Source: Meghimatium bilineatum (taxonomy: Eukaryota > Mollusca > Gastropoda > Stylommatophora > Philomycidae). From it: a stretch of 64,000 nucleotides of DNA. Every line of letters begins with the position of its first letter. Positions within the stretch are counted from its first letter, which is position 1. Below, in pieces: positions 1 to 12,977 of the stretch. The position numbers were made by a program, and so were the translations under genes. Below the pieces are notes generated by a model. That model saw only the letters and a list, made by a program, of their open reading frames with translations. It did no database searches and was not told where the DNA came from. The DNA is taken from assembly GCA_034231615.1 (NCBI GenBank), contig CM067298.1, positions 25,748,528 through 25,812,527 of the forward strand, written 5' to 3'.

Positions 1-3000
1 TAGAATGTATAATTTATGATGTCAGCACTAACAGTTCATCTAGAATGTATAATTTATGATGTCAGCACTAACAATTCATCTAGAATATATAATTTATGTC
101 AGCACTAACAGTTCATCTAGAATATATAATTTATGATGTCAGCACTAACAGTTCATCTAGAATGTATAATTTATGATGTCAGCACTAACAGTTCATCTAG
201 AATGTATAATTTATGATGTCAGGACTAACAGTTCATCTAGAATATATAATTTATGATGTCAGCACTAACAGTTCATCTAGAATATATAATTTATGTCAGC
301 ACTAACAGTTCATCTAGAATGTATAATTTATGATGTCAGCACTAACAGTTCATCTAGAATGTATAATTTATGATGTCAGCACTAACAGTTCATCTAGAAT
401 ATATAATTTATGTCAGCACTAACAGTTCATCTAGAATGTATAATTTATGATGTCAGCACTAACGGTTCATCTAGAATATATAATTTATGATGTCAGCACT
501 AACAGTTCATCTAGAATGTATAATTTATGATGTCAGCACTAACAGTTCATCTAGAATATATAATTTATGTCAGCACTAACAGTTCATCTAGAATGTATAA
601 TTTATGATGTCAGCACTAACAGTTCATCTAGAATGTATAATTTATGATGTCAGCACTAACAGTTCATCTAGAATATATAATTTATGATGTCAGCACTAAC
701 AGTTCATCTAGAATATATAATTTATGTCAGCACTAACAGTTCATCTAGAATGTATAATTTATTATGTCAGCACTAACAGTTCATCTAGAATGTATAATTT
801 ATGATGTCAGCACTAACAGTTCATCTAGAATATATAATTTATGTCAGCACTAACAGTTCATCTAGAATGTATAATTTATGATGTCAGCACTAACGGTTCA
901 TCTAGAATATATAATTTATGATGTCAGCACTAACAGTTCATCTAGAATGTATAATTTATGATGTCAGCACTAACAGTTCATCTAGAATATATAATTTATG
1001 TCAGCACTAACAGTTCATCTAGAATGTATAATTTATGATGTCAGCACTAACAGTTCATCTAGAATGTATAATTTATGATGTCAGCACTAACAGTTCATCT
1101 AGAATATATAATTTATGTCAGCACTAACAGTTCATCTAGAATGTATAATTTATGATGTCAGCACTAACAGTTCATCTAGAATGTATAATTTATGATGTCA
1201 GCACTAACAGTTCATCTAGAATATATAATTTATGATGTCAGCACTAACAGTTCATCTAGAATGTATAATTTATGATGTCAGCACTAACAGTTCATCTAGA
1301 ATGTATAATTTATGATGTCAGCACTAACAGTTCATCTAGAATATATAATTTATGTCAGCACTAACAGTTCATCTAGAATGTATAATTTATGATGTCAGCA
1401 CTAACAGTTCATCTAGAATGTATAATTTATGATGTCAGCACTAACAGTTCATCTAGAATATATAATTTATGTCAGCACTAACAGTTCATCTAGAATGTAT
1501 AATTTATGATGTCAGCACTAACGGTTCATCTAGAATATATAATTTATGATGTCAGCACTAACAGTTCATCTAGAATGTATAATTTATGATGTCAGCACTA
1601 ACAGTTCATCTAGAATATATAATTTATGTCAGCACTAACAGTTCATCTAGAATGTATAATTTATGATGTCAGCACTAACAGTTCATCTAGAATGTATAAT
1701 TTATGATGTCAGCACTAACAGTTCATCTAGAATATATAATTTATGTCAGCACTAACAGTTCATCTAGAATGTATAATTTATGATGTCAGCACTAACAGTT
1801 CATCTAGAATGTATAATTTATGATGTCAGCACTAACAGTTCATCTAGAATATATAATTTATGATGTCAGCACTAACAGTTCATCTAGAATGTATAATTTA
1901 TGATGTCAGCACTAACAGTTCATCTAGAATGTATAATTTATGATGTCAGCACTAACAGTTCATCTAGAATATATAATTTATGTCAGCACTAACAGTTCAT
2001 CTAGAATGTATAATTTATGATGTCAGCACTAACAGTTCATCTAGAATGTATAATTTATGATGTCAGCACTAACAGTTCATCTAGAATATATAATTTATGT
2101 CAGCACTAACAGTTCATCTAGAATGTATAATTTATGATGTCAGCACTAACAGTTCATCTAGAATGTATAATTTATGATGTCAGCACTAACAGTTCATCTA
2201 GAATGTATAATTTATGATGTCAGCACTAACAGTTCATCTAGAATATATAATTTCTGTCAGCACTAACAGTTCATCTAGAATGTATAATTTATGATGTCAG
2301 CACTAACAGTTCATCTAGAATGTATAATTTATGATGTCAGCACTAACAGTTCATCTAGAATATATAATTTATGTCAGCACCAACAGTTCATCTAGAATAT
2401 ATAACTTATGATGTCAGCACTAACGGTTCATCTAGAATATATAATTTATGATGTCAGCACTAACAGTTCATCTAGAATGTATAATTTATGATGTCAGCAC
2501 TAACAGTTCATCTAGAATGTATAATTTATGATGTCAGCACTAACAGTTCATCTAGAATATATAATTTATGATGTCAGCACTAACAGTTCATCTAGAATGT
2601 ATAATTTATGATGTCAGCACTAACAGTTCATCTAGAATGTATAATTTATGATGTCAGCACTAACAGTTCATCTAGAATATATAATTTATGTCAGCACTAA
2701 CAGTTCATCTAGAATGTATAATTTATGATGTCAGCACTAACAGTTCATCTAGAATGTATAATTTATGATGTCAGCACTAACAGTTCATCTAGAATATATA
2801 ATTTATGTCAGCACTAACAGTTCATCTAGAATGTATAATTTATGATGTCAGCACTAACAGTTCATCTAGAATGTATAATTTATGATGTCAGCACTAACAG
2901 TTCATCTAGAATGTATAATTTATGATGTCAGCACTAACAGTTCATCTAGAATATATAATTTATGTCAGCACTAACAGTTCATCTAGAATGTATAATTTAT

Positions 3001-3900
3001 GATGTCAGCACTAACAGTTCATCTAGAATGTATAATTTATGATGTCAGCACTAACAGTTCATCTAGAATATATAATTTATGTCAGCACCAACAGTTCATC
3101 TAGAATATATAACTTATGATGTCAGCACTAACGGTTCATCTAGAATATATAATTTATGATGTCAGCACTAACAGTTCATCTAGAATGTATAATTTATGTC
3201 AGCACTAACAGTTCATCTAGAATGTATAATTTATGATGTCAGCACTAACAGTTCATCTAGAATGTATAATTTATGATGTCAGCACTAACAGTTCATCTAG
3301 AATGTATAATTTATGATGTCAGCACTAACAGTTCATCTAGAATATATAATTTATGTCAGCACTAACAGTTCATCTAGAATGTATAATTTATGATGTCAGC
3401 ACTAACAGTTTATCTAGAATGTATAATTTATGATGTCAGCACTAACAGTTTATCTAGAATATATAATTTATGTCAGCACTAACAGTTCATCTAGAATGTA
3501 TAATTTATGATGTCAGCACTAACAGTTTATCTAGAATGTATAATTTATGATGTCAGCACTAACAGTTTATCTAGAATGTATAATTTATGATGTCAGCACT
3601 AACAGTTCATCTAGAATATATAATTTATGTCAGCACTAACAGTTCATCTAGAATGTATAATTTATGATGTCAGCACTAACGGTTCATCTAGAATGTATAA
3701 TTTATGATGTCAGCACTAACAGTTTATCTAGAATGTATAATTTATGATGTCAGCACTAACAGTTTATCTAGAATGTATAATTTATGATGTCAGCACTAAC
3801 AGTTCATCTAGAATATATAATTTATGTCAGCACTAACAGTTCATCTAGAATGTATAATTTATGATGTCAGCAATAACAGTTCATCTAGAATATATAATTT
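1..3900. repeat. 40/37-bp minisatellite array, about 100 copies
   Basis: A tandem array fills the window from its first base, so the left end is not seen. The unit begins TAGAATGTATAATTTATGAT and is 40 bp. A second form is 37 bp, lacking one ATG-like triplet, and nearly always carries TAGAATATAT instead of TAGAATGTAT. The two forms alternate in a higher-order pattern. Sequence variants (AACGG for AACAG, GCACCAAC for GCACTAAC, TTTATC for TTCATC) recur and track block duplication. The array ends abruptly against a LINE fragment. No coding potential. Confidence 0.98.
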
Positions 3901-4640
3901 TGTTGACTGGGTAAACAACCTTGAAGATGATCTAAAGTCTAAAGTAAATGTTACTATAAACAACAAAAATACAGTGAAGTCCAAAACTTGTTCTTAAATA
4001 TGAAGAAAACAAAAATTATGACACGGGATAAAGTGAAAGTGCAACCGAAGATAATAATTAACAATTTCGAATTAGATTTCGAGTATTTGGGCACAAACAT
4101 AAATAGCTCAGGAGACTGTTGTAGGAAACATGGGAAGAATTGCAATGGCGACATTGAACCTTGCCCAAATGAGAAATCTTTGGCAAGGTACCAACAGCAT
4201 AGCCTAACTATGTATGATCAGAACATGCGTATTTCCTGTGGTAATATATGGTTGTGAAACATGGACATTAAATAAAAGGTAGCAAAGAGAAGTGTTGCTT
4301 TCGAAATGAGATGCTACAGAAGAATTTTATGTATACCATGGACAGCTAAAAAGACATCAAGAAGTGTTAAAATCCAATAAATGTCGAAGAGGACTGGCTC
4401 CTTAACAACATCCTAACAAAAAAGCTGGTTTTTTTGGGGGGTCATATAACGAGATATAACAGCATGAAAAGATTAATAGCTGACGGCAGAGTTAACGGCA
4501 ACAGGGGAAGAGGGCGCCCAAGACGACGATGTTGCGGTGATATATTAGATTGTGTAAACATATCTCTAGCTGCGACAGGTCAACTCGGCAAGAATCGCGA
4601 AATGTTCAGAGAGTACATAAGGAAGACCACTTTCTGAAAG
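3901..4640 (+). mobile_element. LINE (type gamma) 3' fragment, decayed
   Basis: Degenerate C-terminal half of a non-LTR retrotransposon reverse transcriptase. Visible pieces in order are LNMKKTKIMT and FEYLGTNINSSGDCC (RT thumb region), GCETWTLNK near 4252, FEMRCYRRILCIPW near 4305, and then FFGHITRYNSMKRLI, RGRGRPRRRC and LAATGQLGKNREMFREYI in the last open stretch (4434-4637). Pieces lie in different frames, so several frameshifts and stops separate them. The 3' end CGTCACATGATGATGAT is a short ATG-repeat tail. The 5' part is missing; the fragment abuts the minisatellite directly. Clade (RTE/Proto2-like) is inferred from the ETWTL and RGRPR motifs only. Confidence 0.8.
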
Positions 4641-4925
4641 AATACGTCACATGATGATGATATTTATATTATTTAGTTTCATCTTAGTTTCCTAAAAATG
4701 AAATATTCAGTATTTATACTATTTTAATTTATTTATGCATTCAGTTTTGTACCACATAAACTGCGTCTTTTCCCCCTCCCTCACAAACACATGTTATAGT
4801 GAAATGGGTACCACACCAATAGCAACATCAATATACAACGTTTCTTAATTCTTCGTTACATATAGTTCATACCTGAATCTAATACACTTGAAATACTTAG
4901 CAAACGTTTTTATCATGGGATACCT
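4641..4925. other. AT-rich spacer, nothing recognised
   Basis: Noncoding AT-rich sequence between the LINE fragment and a SINE. No feature seen. Confidence 0.5.
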
Positions 4926-5128
4926 TTACAAATTGGTAGCGTATCCTATTCAAGACGTAGCCATCAGACCATGATTTTTTTGGCTGTAGTGATTTTCTAA
5001 ACAATATAAATACGTTTAGTAGTTTGCCAATGTTTTCTTAACGGTCCGGAGGCACAATTGCCTGTGGATCGAACTCGATACCCTAGCCGTCACAGACGGA
5101 CATCGTCACAGAGCCGGACCATCCTTAT
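4926..5128 (-). mobile_element. SINE-1 copy (tRNA-like head)
   Basis: Matches copies at 33715, 37225 and 49800. On the minus strand it reads: a GACGG-rich head, a B-box-like ATCGAACTC-type segment, a GTGCCTCCGGACCGTT block, the run of a CAATGGCAAACTACT-like core, then AAAATCACTACAG and a tail ending in a GTAGC block. The tRNA-like B box (GGTTCGAAT-type) is degraded here. Boundaries are approximate; no clear target duplication seen. Confidence 0.65.
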
Positions 5129-6002
5129 ATGGTGTTGTATATAGTGTGTTAAGTTAGATCTAGGTGGCTCTTTCAGGGCTAATTCAATCGCTACAAGCTC
5201 ACAACAAATACAAGGTCAGCTACACTGAACTAGGTTAAGTCAACGAATTGAGAATAGAAATCATAAACACAATGAACAATTTCCCCCCTAACATATGAAT
5301 GTATACTAATGTCCACTGACACTTGGTATTCACACAGACACCTAGTCGAAAGTAGAAAATATAAGTCAAGGGGCGTAACCGAGTTAAATATGATGAAATT
5401 GAGTACACAACAAGACTACGTACACAACAGGAACACACTAATTAAACCGTCCATCGGCGTTAGTTATTATAACGGGCACATACAACCGGAGGATCAGCCT
5501 AGCAATATTAGTTACAAGTTTAGTAAAACATATCAGATGATGATTGCATTTGGAAACTAATGTTTATTCTATCCAATGTTTAAGTAATATATTTCGATTC
5601 AGGGTTTATACATACTCTACTTTACAAAATGGGGAGTGTAGGTGGAGAAAGGGATCTATTTTGACAGCTATTGACAGGGGAGGAGATTTGACAGAAGTAG
5701 ATATCAACATTAACTTTTTATAAACACCAACTAAATGTTTGAATTTGAAAAATGTTTCGACAAATTAAAAACAAAACGTAATTCTTTCGTTATTTTCATG
5801 AGAACAAATTTGGGGATGGTTAAACAGGAGGCAGTGGGAGTCCCTGAAATATTGATAATTTGTTGACATGGGGATCCCTGAATTATTGATAATTTGGTGA
5901 CAATGAGGCGCGGGTCAAAAATGTTATATAATTGTTACCACTATTCATGGACAGTCCTAACACTTCTTTTCTGGAAAGATAACTGCATAGTTTTTGTTTT
6001 TG
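5129..6002. other. Unassigned sequence
   Basis: AT-rich with two short G-rich patches near 5640 and 5820. An 83-codon open stretch on the plus strand (5309-5560) matches nothing I recognise and has no splice or promoter context. There is a partial duplication of GGGATCCCTGAATTATTGA-like text at about 5840 and 5873. Confidence 0.4.
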
Positions 6003-7581
6003 CTTGATCAGAGAAATGCCTGCGTATGCTTTCAACCCTAGACATTAGTTATTAGCTTGATCAGAGAAATGCCTGCGTATGCTTTCAACCCTAGACACTA
6101 GTTATTGTTATTAGCTTGATCGGAGAAATGCCTGCGTATGCTTTCAACCCTAGACACTAGTTATTGTTATTAGCTTGATCGGAGAAATGCCTGCGTATGC
6201 TTTCAACCCTAGACATTAGTTATTGTTATTAGCTTGATCAGAGAAATGCCTGCATATGCTTTCAACCCTAGACATTAGTTATTATTAGCTTGATCAGAGA
6301 AATGCCTGCGTATACTTTCAACCCTAGACATTAGTTATTGTTATTAGCTTGATCAGAGAAATGCCTGCGTATGCTTTCAACCCTAGACATTAGTTATTGT
6401 TATTAGCTTGATCAGAGAAATGCCTGCGTATGCTTTCAACCCTAGACATTAGTTATTGTTATTAGCTTGATCGGAGAAATGCCTGCGTATGCTTTCAACC
6501 CTGGACATTAGTTATTGTTATTAGTTTGATCAGAGAAATGTCTGCGTATGCTTTCAACCCTAGACATTAGTTATTGTTATTAGCTTGATCGGAGAAATGC
6601 CTGCGTATGCTTTCAACCCTAGACATTAGTTATTGTTATTAGCTTGATCAGAGAAATGCCTGCGTATGCTTTCAACCCTAGACATTAGTTATTGTTATTA
6701 GCTTGATCAGAGAAATGCCTGCGTATGCTTTCAACCCTAGACATTAGTTATTGTTATTAGCTTGATCAGAGAAATGCCTGCGTATGCTTTCAACCCTAGA
6801 CATTATTTATTGTTATTAGCTTGATCGGAGAAATGCCTGCGTATGCTTTCAACCCTAGACATTAGTTATTGTTATTAGCTTGATCGGAGAAATGCCTGCG
6901 TATGCTTTCAACCCTAGACATTAGTTATTGTTATTAGCTTGATCGGAGAAATGCCTGCGTATGCTTGCAACCCTGGACATTAGTTATTGTTATTAGCTTG
7001 ATCAGAGAAATGCCTGCGTATGCTTTCAACCCTAGACATTAGTTATTGTTATTAGCTTGATCGGAGAAATGCCTGCGTATGCTTTCAACCCTAGACATTA
7101 GTTATTGTTATTAGCTTGATCGGAGAAATGCCTGCGTATGCTTTCAACCCTAGACATTAGTTATTGTTATTAGCTTGATCAGAGAAATGCCTGCGTATGC
7201 TTTCAACCCTAGACATTAGTTATTGTTATTAGCTTGATCAGAGAAATGCCTGCGTATGCTTTCAACCCTAGACATTAGTTATTGTTATTAGCTTGATCGG
7301 AGAAATGCCTGCGTATGCTTTCAACCCTAGACATTAGTTATTGTTATTAGCTTGATCGGAGAAATGCCTGCGTATGCTTTCAACCCTAGACATTAGTTAT
7401 TGTTATTAGCTTGATCGGAGAAATGCCTGCGTATGCTTTCAACCCTAGACATTAGTTATTGTTATTAGCTTGATCGGAGAAATGCCTGCGTATGCTTTCA
7501 ACCCTAGACATTAGTTATTATTAGCTTGATCGGAGAAATGCCTGCGTATGCTTTCAACCCTAGACATTAGTTATTGTTATT
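6003..7581. repeat. 59-bp minisatellite, 27 copies
   Basis: The unit starts CTTGATCAGAGAAATGCCTG and is 59 bp; a few copies near the left end and one near the right lack 3-7 bp in the TTATTGTTATTAG part. An A/G variant (GATCAGAG or GATCGGAG) is scattered through the array. Copies are otherwise nearly identical, suggesting recent expansion. Confidence 0.97.
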
Positions 7582-8050
7582 AATTTGAAGAGTTGATCTG
7601 TCCCGATAAAATGAGGAGTATATGCTCTAGGGCAAGCTGCGGGATCTATTACAGTATTGTACTCGTGTGAAATGGGATCCATCCAGGCGCCATTGCGGAC
7701 AGTTGGGAGTGGGACTCAATTGACAAGATCGAGATCTGCGAGAAACACAAGGGGAATTGCAATGTTTAGCATGACAGAATCTTGAGAAGGGTTGACAGCA
7801 TGTCTCTTGATGAGAAACGCAATTTGTCAATCGTAGATCTAGGATCCATGAGAAACGCAAATTTTCAATCGTAGATTTAGGCCAGAAAGACGAACCAAAG
7901 GAAACGTCCACAAAGACTGAATGAATATTAGATGATTCATTACTAATCTAAATTCATTATAGATCTAAATATAGATGATTCACTCAAAAATTAACAAAAA
8001 ATAACACGCAAGCTAACATATTTCGTACATATAAAGAGACACAGTGGGTT
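7582..8050. other. Unassigned sequence
   Basis: Contains two imperfect copies of an ATGAGAAACGCAA segment (about 7811 and 7849), also echoed at 8253. No recognised gene. A 94-codon minus-strand open stretch here matches nothing I know. Confidence 0.4.
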
Positions 8051-8240
8051 TAAAACATTAATCATGGAGGGGAAAGTTCCAGGAAAGAGAACAAGAGGCA
8101 TACCAAGACTATGATGGATGGACACATGATATCGAAGACCCTCTTAATATGACACTATACGAAGCTGGACAGCTTGCACAAAACCGTGAGGCTTACAGAG
8201 TGGCAGTGAGAACATCTGTAAAGAACACGTCACATAAATA
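8051..8240 (+). mobile_element. LINE (type gamma) 3' end
   Basis: The last 60 or so codons of a LINE ORF in broken frames: MEGKVPGKRTRG, then text equivalent to EAGQLAQNREAYRVAVRT, then CGTCACATAAATAAATA at the 3' end. It matches the C-terminus at 34927-35105 (minus) and the end of the 3901-4640 copy. Heavily 5'-truncated. Confidence 0.75.
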
Positions 8241-8462
8241 AATAGGTCTATGATCCATGAGAAACGTCCAGATCCCACATGTGAACCTACGTATTATTAT
8301 TTAGTATCTGCTGTTTGTCTTAGGATAAATAAACGGCTATATTTCACTCTTTCAATTCCCTTTACAATTGCCCCTGACATGCATTTCAATCATAAGGTAT
8401 TACAGAGAAGTATAGAGGAAATATCCGTGTAATCTGTGAGTAATCCGTTGTTGTACTGTGTT

Positions 8463-8747
8463 TCTCATGAATAGTTGCCACGTATAACTGCATTCATCAA
8501 CATGCCTCTCATTAATAATTGCCACTTATGGTTACATTCTCATCAATTTGCCTCTCATTAATAATTGCCACTTATGGTTACATTCTCATCAATTTGCCTC
8601 TCATTAATAATTGCCACTTATGGTTACATTCTCATCAATTTGCCTCTCATTAATAATTGCCACTTATGGTTACATTCTCATCAACATGCCTCTCATTAAT
8701 AATTGCCACTTATGGTTACATTCTCATCAATATGCCTCTCATTAACT
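8463..8747. repeat. 46-bp minisatellite, about 6 copies
   Basis: The unit starts CCTCTCATTAATAATTGCCA. The first copy is degenerate and the last is cut short. Confidence 0.95.
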
Positions 8748-9888
8748 GTCGCATTACCCGAGTTCCCATTTTAAGTACTTTTTTCGATTTATTTTTCAAA
8801 CAAAATAACTCTACTCCACTATAGTGATTTCTTAAAGGTGGATATAGACCACTTTCATCTCAATTCAACATCAGTGTGTATATTTATATAGGCATGTATA
8901 TAGGCATGTATATTTATATTATAACATGTACCGAATTATTGAACTCATTACAACAGAAGCAATTATGCTATTTATAAATCTTCACATTTCTCGGTAATGA
9001 TGTTGTGTTTCTTTAACTCTTGTCACGTCTTCTTGTCTTGTCATTTCCTGAGTAGATCACAAGGCATTTCTGATCACGTGGTATTCTCAGTCTCACTCTC
9101 TACAATGTTTATAAACCATTCATTAACCATCATGTATTTCTGCGAACTTTAATCATTTTCTTTGAAATCTGACATTCTATAATAATAGGGTTGGGGGGGG
9201 GGAGAGAAGAGAACTTTACTTAATGACTCTCTTACAGATGTCGGGCAAGAAAGATATAGAAGTATTGTAGACACAGATTGCATATTTGTGACTTGTCCAT
9301 AGACTTATTCTTGGCAAAAAAATAATATGATGGTCTTCCCGTGCTTCTTATTTTTATATGTACGGAAGTCGTTGTTCGTCTTGTAGACGGTTATTAAGAA
9401 GAAGAAAAAGGAACTAGTTGAACAGTATCTCTCATGAATGAGACTTCTATGCAATCAGATCACAGCCGCTGATCATTTTTATAGTTGTCTTCTTTTTTTA
9501 ATAATGAGTTCTCCATTCTGAGGTTACCAGGTTTGTTATGTTGTTCGCCCTATACCAATGTGCAGATTGCACACCTCTTCGTCAAGTTAAGATCAGCATT
9601 TCAATCTTATCTCCAAGGCTGTTTTTTTTTTTGTTGTGTGTGTATTTCATTCCAGATGCAGTATCATCTCTTGGGTAATTCTAAGGCTCCAAGAACGGTG
9701 AGTTAGATAGTAGAGATAACCAAGGCCGTACTAAATCTGACAAACAAAGGTGGCAGTGAAAATATGCTGTATGTTTCAAGTTTTTTTTTTTTTTTAAATA
9801 GAGATTTATGAGCTAATAGAAGACATGTCTTTCGTCAATTATACAGTCCTGCTGACTCATTGGAAATCATCCTTCTAAAGTTATGCAA
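8748..9888. other. AT-rich spacer with homopolymer runs
   Basis: Noncoding. Holds a poly-G run near 9190, two poly-T runs near 9630 and 9781, and a short duplication of GGCATGTATAT near 8892. No gene recognised. Confidence 0.45.
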
Positions 9889-9969
9889 TTGATTTTTTTC
9901 TGTGATTTTCATTGGTCACTTTGTGTATATTCTATATCGACATGCAATGAAAATCACAGGAAAAATCAA
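9889..9969. repeat. 81-bp near-perfect hairpin element
   Basis: Left arm 9889-9914 (TTGATTTTTTTCTGTGATTT...) and right arm 9945-9969 (...AATCACAGGAAAAATCAA) pair almost perfectly around a 30-bp loop. The inner text GTGATTTTCATTGGT resembles the loop or arms of the hairpins at 36596-36713 and 37851-37920. Could be a tiny palindromic MITE; no clear target duplication. Confidence 0.75.
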
Positions 9970-11092
9970 ATGGGCCACGTTATAATGATAATTACCGAAT
10001 TAGCCAACATTACTAATATTATTGTTAGTCACGGACAGGTCCCGTTTCAAAAAATTATGTGCAGAGAACAAATGTTTCTGCCGAAATGAGCTAAGACTGC
10101 AGTCTCACTGTTAAAAGTTACACAACATAACGGATAGAGGATCTCCCTGACATAGTCGATCGCTATGCGATCAAGTGAAGATATGTTCGAATCCCGCACG
10201 AGATGTTTACAAAGTAGATTTTTCAGAATAATCCTGTGGATTATTGCTTAAAACTACCTTGTACAACTCGTGCTCTCAGCAGGAGGAGTGTCGCGATGTT
10301 AAAAGAGACGGGGGTACATTTGGAGATAATCCTAGTACAATGAAGTAAATCCTCTATGCCTTTTTCTTCTTAACAACATAAAGTATCACCGAAGAAATGT
10401 ATTCTACTTGTATCCGTTGATCTTTGTGTGTCAATAAAGCTCTACTCATTTAAGCTCTACTCTAACTATCAGACCAGATCATATGACGTTTCAGCAGTGA
10501 AGGCTACAATGACTGAGAAACGTCATTCATGTCTCTCCTAAATGTCACTCTAACAGAATACTGTACAATATATCTATCTATTGATATTTTCCTTGTAGAT
10601 AACAACCTTCAGTTTTGATTTTTAATAAGGTCTTTTTCGGTGTTCATACCCCACGATGCTATACGTGTTAAATAAAGTCGAACTGGTATATGCAACACTT
10701 CACAATTGGCACCTGAATTTCCTCATTCGTCAGAATCATCTGTTCGACTTTTTTCTACACGTCTGGGTGTTTTCAATCAAACTTGGGGAATCTGTTTTCA
10801 TTGAATTTTTGCTTTTTAGTATTTGACATGAGAATGTTTTTAATGTTGAGTGCTAGCAATGGTTGGAATGTAAATACATTTATCATTGCATTTAATGCGT
10901 ATACGACGCGTAATCCTATTTTATTTCATATATATGAATCGGCTGTATGTTTGTAATTGTCCCTAGGAATTATGAACAATGGAGCTCTTTTATAATGTCC
11001 TGCACATGGAAGGTTTATCTAGAGCTTTATTTTTTTACACAGAATAATTCACAGCGGCGTGCATTGTTTTGAGAAGTCACTTACTCGGGGGA
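9970..11092. other. Unassigned AT-rich sequence
   Basis: No gene recognised apart from a tRNA-like segment listed separately. Contains a short duplication of AAGCTCTACTC near 10437-10462. Confidence 0.4.
10140..10210 (+). other. tRNA-like segment, probably a SINE head
   Basis: TAGTCGATCGCTATG is placed like an A box and GTTCGAATCCCGC is a good B box, about 40 bp apart. There is no complete cloverleaf or acceptor stem, so a working tRNA gene is unlikely. Probably a decayed SINE head. Confidence 0.4.
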
Positions 11093-11103
11093 GTTAAGAA
11101 TCG

Positions 11104-11175
<72 letters not shown>

Positions 11176-11186
11176 CGATTCTTAAC
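11093..11186. repeat. (AT)n core inside a 12-bp inverted repeat, ending at the gap
   Basis: GTTAAGAATCGG (11093-11104) and its exact reverse complement CCGATTCTTAAC (11175-11186) flank about 64 bp of alternating AT. The right arm touches the first N. The arrangement looks like a fold-back at a contig end as much as a real palindrome. Confidence 0.85.
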
Positions 11187-11286
11187 NNNNNNNNNNNNNN
11201 NNNNNNNNNNNNNNNNNNNNNNNNNNNNNNNNNNNNNNNNNNNNNNNNNNNNNNNNNNNNNNNNNNNNNNNNNNNNNNNNNNNNNN
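11187..11286. other. Assembly gap, 100 N
   Basis: Exactly 100 N, the usual placeholder for a gap of unknown size. Confidence 0.99.
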
Positions 11287-11442
11287 TTAATAAAAATATC
11301 TCAGCACTCGAATGCAGGTGATGGTCATTAATATAATTATAATTATAATATAATTAATATAGTTCACAATCTGTACATGAACAGTATATGTACAGAGAAG
11401 GTAAAGAGATGAAGGGGAGAACGTAGTCCATTTGTATATTTG

Positions 11443-11545
11443 TTCAATGTTAAACTGTATTTTGTTGTTCAATGTAAAACTGTATTTTGTTGTTCAATGT
11501 AAAACTGTATTTTGTTGTTCAATGTTAAACTATATTTTGCTGTTG
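11443..11545. repeat. 25-bp minisatellite, about 4 copies
   Basis: The unit is TTGTTCAATGTAAAACTGTA plus 5 bp, with small variants. A related TTGTTCAATGTCAAACTACA occurs alone near 14293. Confidence 0.85.
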
Positions 11546-12977
11546 AATTGTAAACTTCATTTTAAGAGCTAAGTTTTTCTTATACTAGATCGTTATAACG
11601 GATATGAGCCTGTCATGGTGAAAGTTTTATCTGCAATAACTAAACCTTTCAGTCTTACACTTCTGACTTCCGCAAGGCCTTTGGATGGCATTGCCTTACA
11701 GTAGGATAAACAACCAGCGAACCCCATAGCACACTTTTTAGTCACCTCATACGATATGCATGGTAGGTAACTGTGTTGATACTCTTTGTTCTCCTATGGG
11801 TCCAAGCAACACATAGGTGTCGGCAGAACCAATCTATTTGTGTTTATGAAAACGCTTATTTATCATGGGAATCACCGGAAGCATAGTTGATAGTGAGCTT
11901 GCTATCACCTGGTTACAGCGAACCCGGTTCGAAACCACGCCTGTACAGGAAAAAATCCGGATCGTGATTTCTCGCCTGACAGCTCCTCCAGTCGACTTAT
12001 CTTTAATTGGTACCGGACACATGAGTTAAAGAAGTTAAACACAACAACGAAGGGTAACTGGCTATCCCACCTAATAGTTCATGTGGCTTAGTACATGAGT
12101 TATTTTCATTCCCAGCGGCAAGTTGCTGCCATGGGACCTAACTTTACCTTCTCTTTGCCATTCATTTATAATGATATTACTAATGACTGTGCTTATGTAA
12201 TGTCTATTCCCAATTCTCACGTGATCTTCACAAAATAGTGACTGTGTATAAGTTCATCTACATTCAATTTCCCCCGTGACCATTGACAAATATAAGACAG
12301 ATACGCTGATCTCGGCTCAGCCCAGGCTAGTGACCTTTAAATTTATTCCGCGCTGTTCATTGGCTGCCGGAACAAAGTATACGTAAAGTTACCATTGGAC
12401 ATTCGGATCAGCTCCGATAAATGACACAGCACGTAGAACTATCCCTGAAGAAAGTCTTGCTTTCTACTTGCCAATAAAAGTGTAAAAGATGCCATGGGGT
12501 ACCGGCTAGACTTGTGATTTCTACTCGCGTGCATTCAGTTGACAACACCACAACAGGGAAACGGTCAAAAGGAAATGAGGACTGTCAACGCAAAGAATGT
12601 GAGACAGAATGAAAAATGAGGACATTACAACGTCCCTTGGCATGACACATTGGCATAACATCATCATCATCATCATCATGTGTATGCGTCACAGTAGAAG
12701 ATGAGAAAGCATTTAGTGGTTGGAAAACTTTATGTAGAGAACGAAAGCATTCTATAGACAGTTGTTCGGGTAGAAATAAATGCATAGTGCTCAGGTTTAT
12801 TTCTGTATGTCTGTCTGTTTGCTTCCTCGTGAATTATGAACACTACAGCTCTTGTACCCTTTTGTGCAATGGGATGTTTCTCTATAGCTCTTATTTTCAG
12901 ACACATAAGGCTTCAACTCTTAACGGTGTACAATGCTTAGGAGAAGACTGTACTCAGAACAGGTCGAAACATCAGTA
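11546..12977. other. Unassigned sequence with one tRNA-like segment
   Basis: A B-box-like GGTTCGAAACC at 11929-11939, with TAGTTGATAGTGAGC upstream near 11885, suggests a decayed SINE head on the plus strand. A (ATC)n run sits at 12660-12679. No gene recognised in the rest. Confidence 0.4.

Noticed and set aside
1-3900. CRISPR-like array
   Set aside because: Repeats run head to tail with no unique spacers, in an animal genome; it is a minisatellite.
10140-10210. Functional tRNA gene
   Set aside because: A and B boxes are present but no full cloverleaf or acceptor stem can be paired; more likely a SINE head.
12650-12690. Start of an RRM2 exon (ATGATGATG-type His run)
   Set aside because: It is a simple (ATC)n microsatellite; no VGDLSPE-like text follows on the minus strand.
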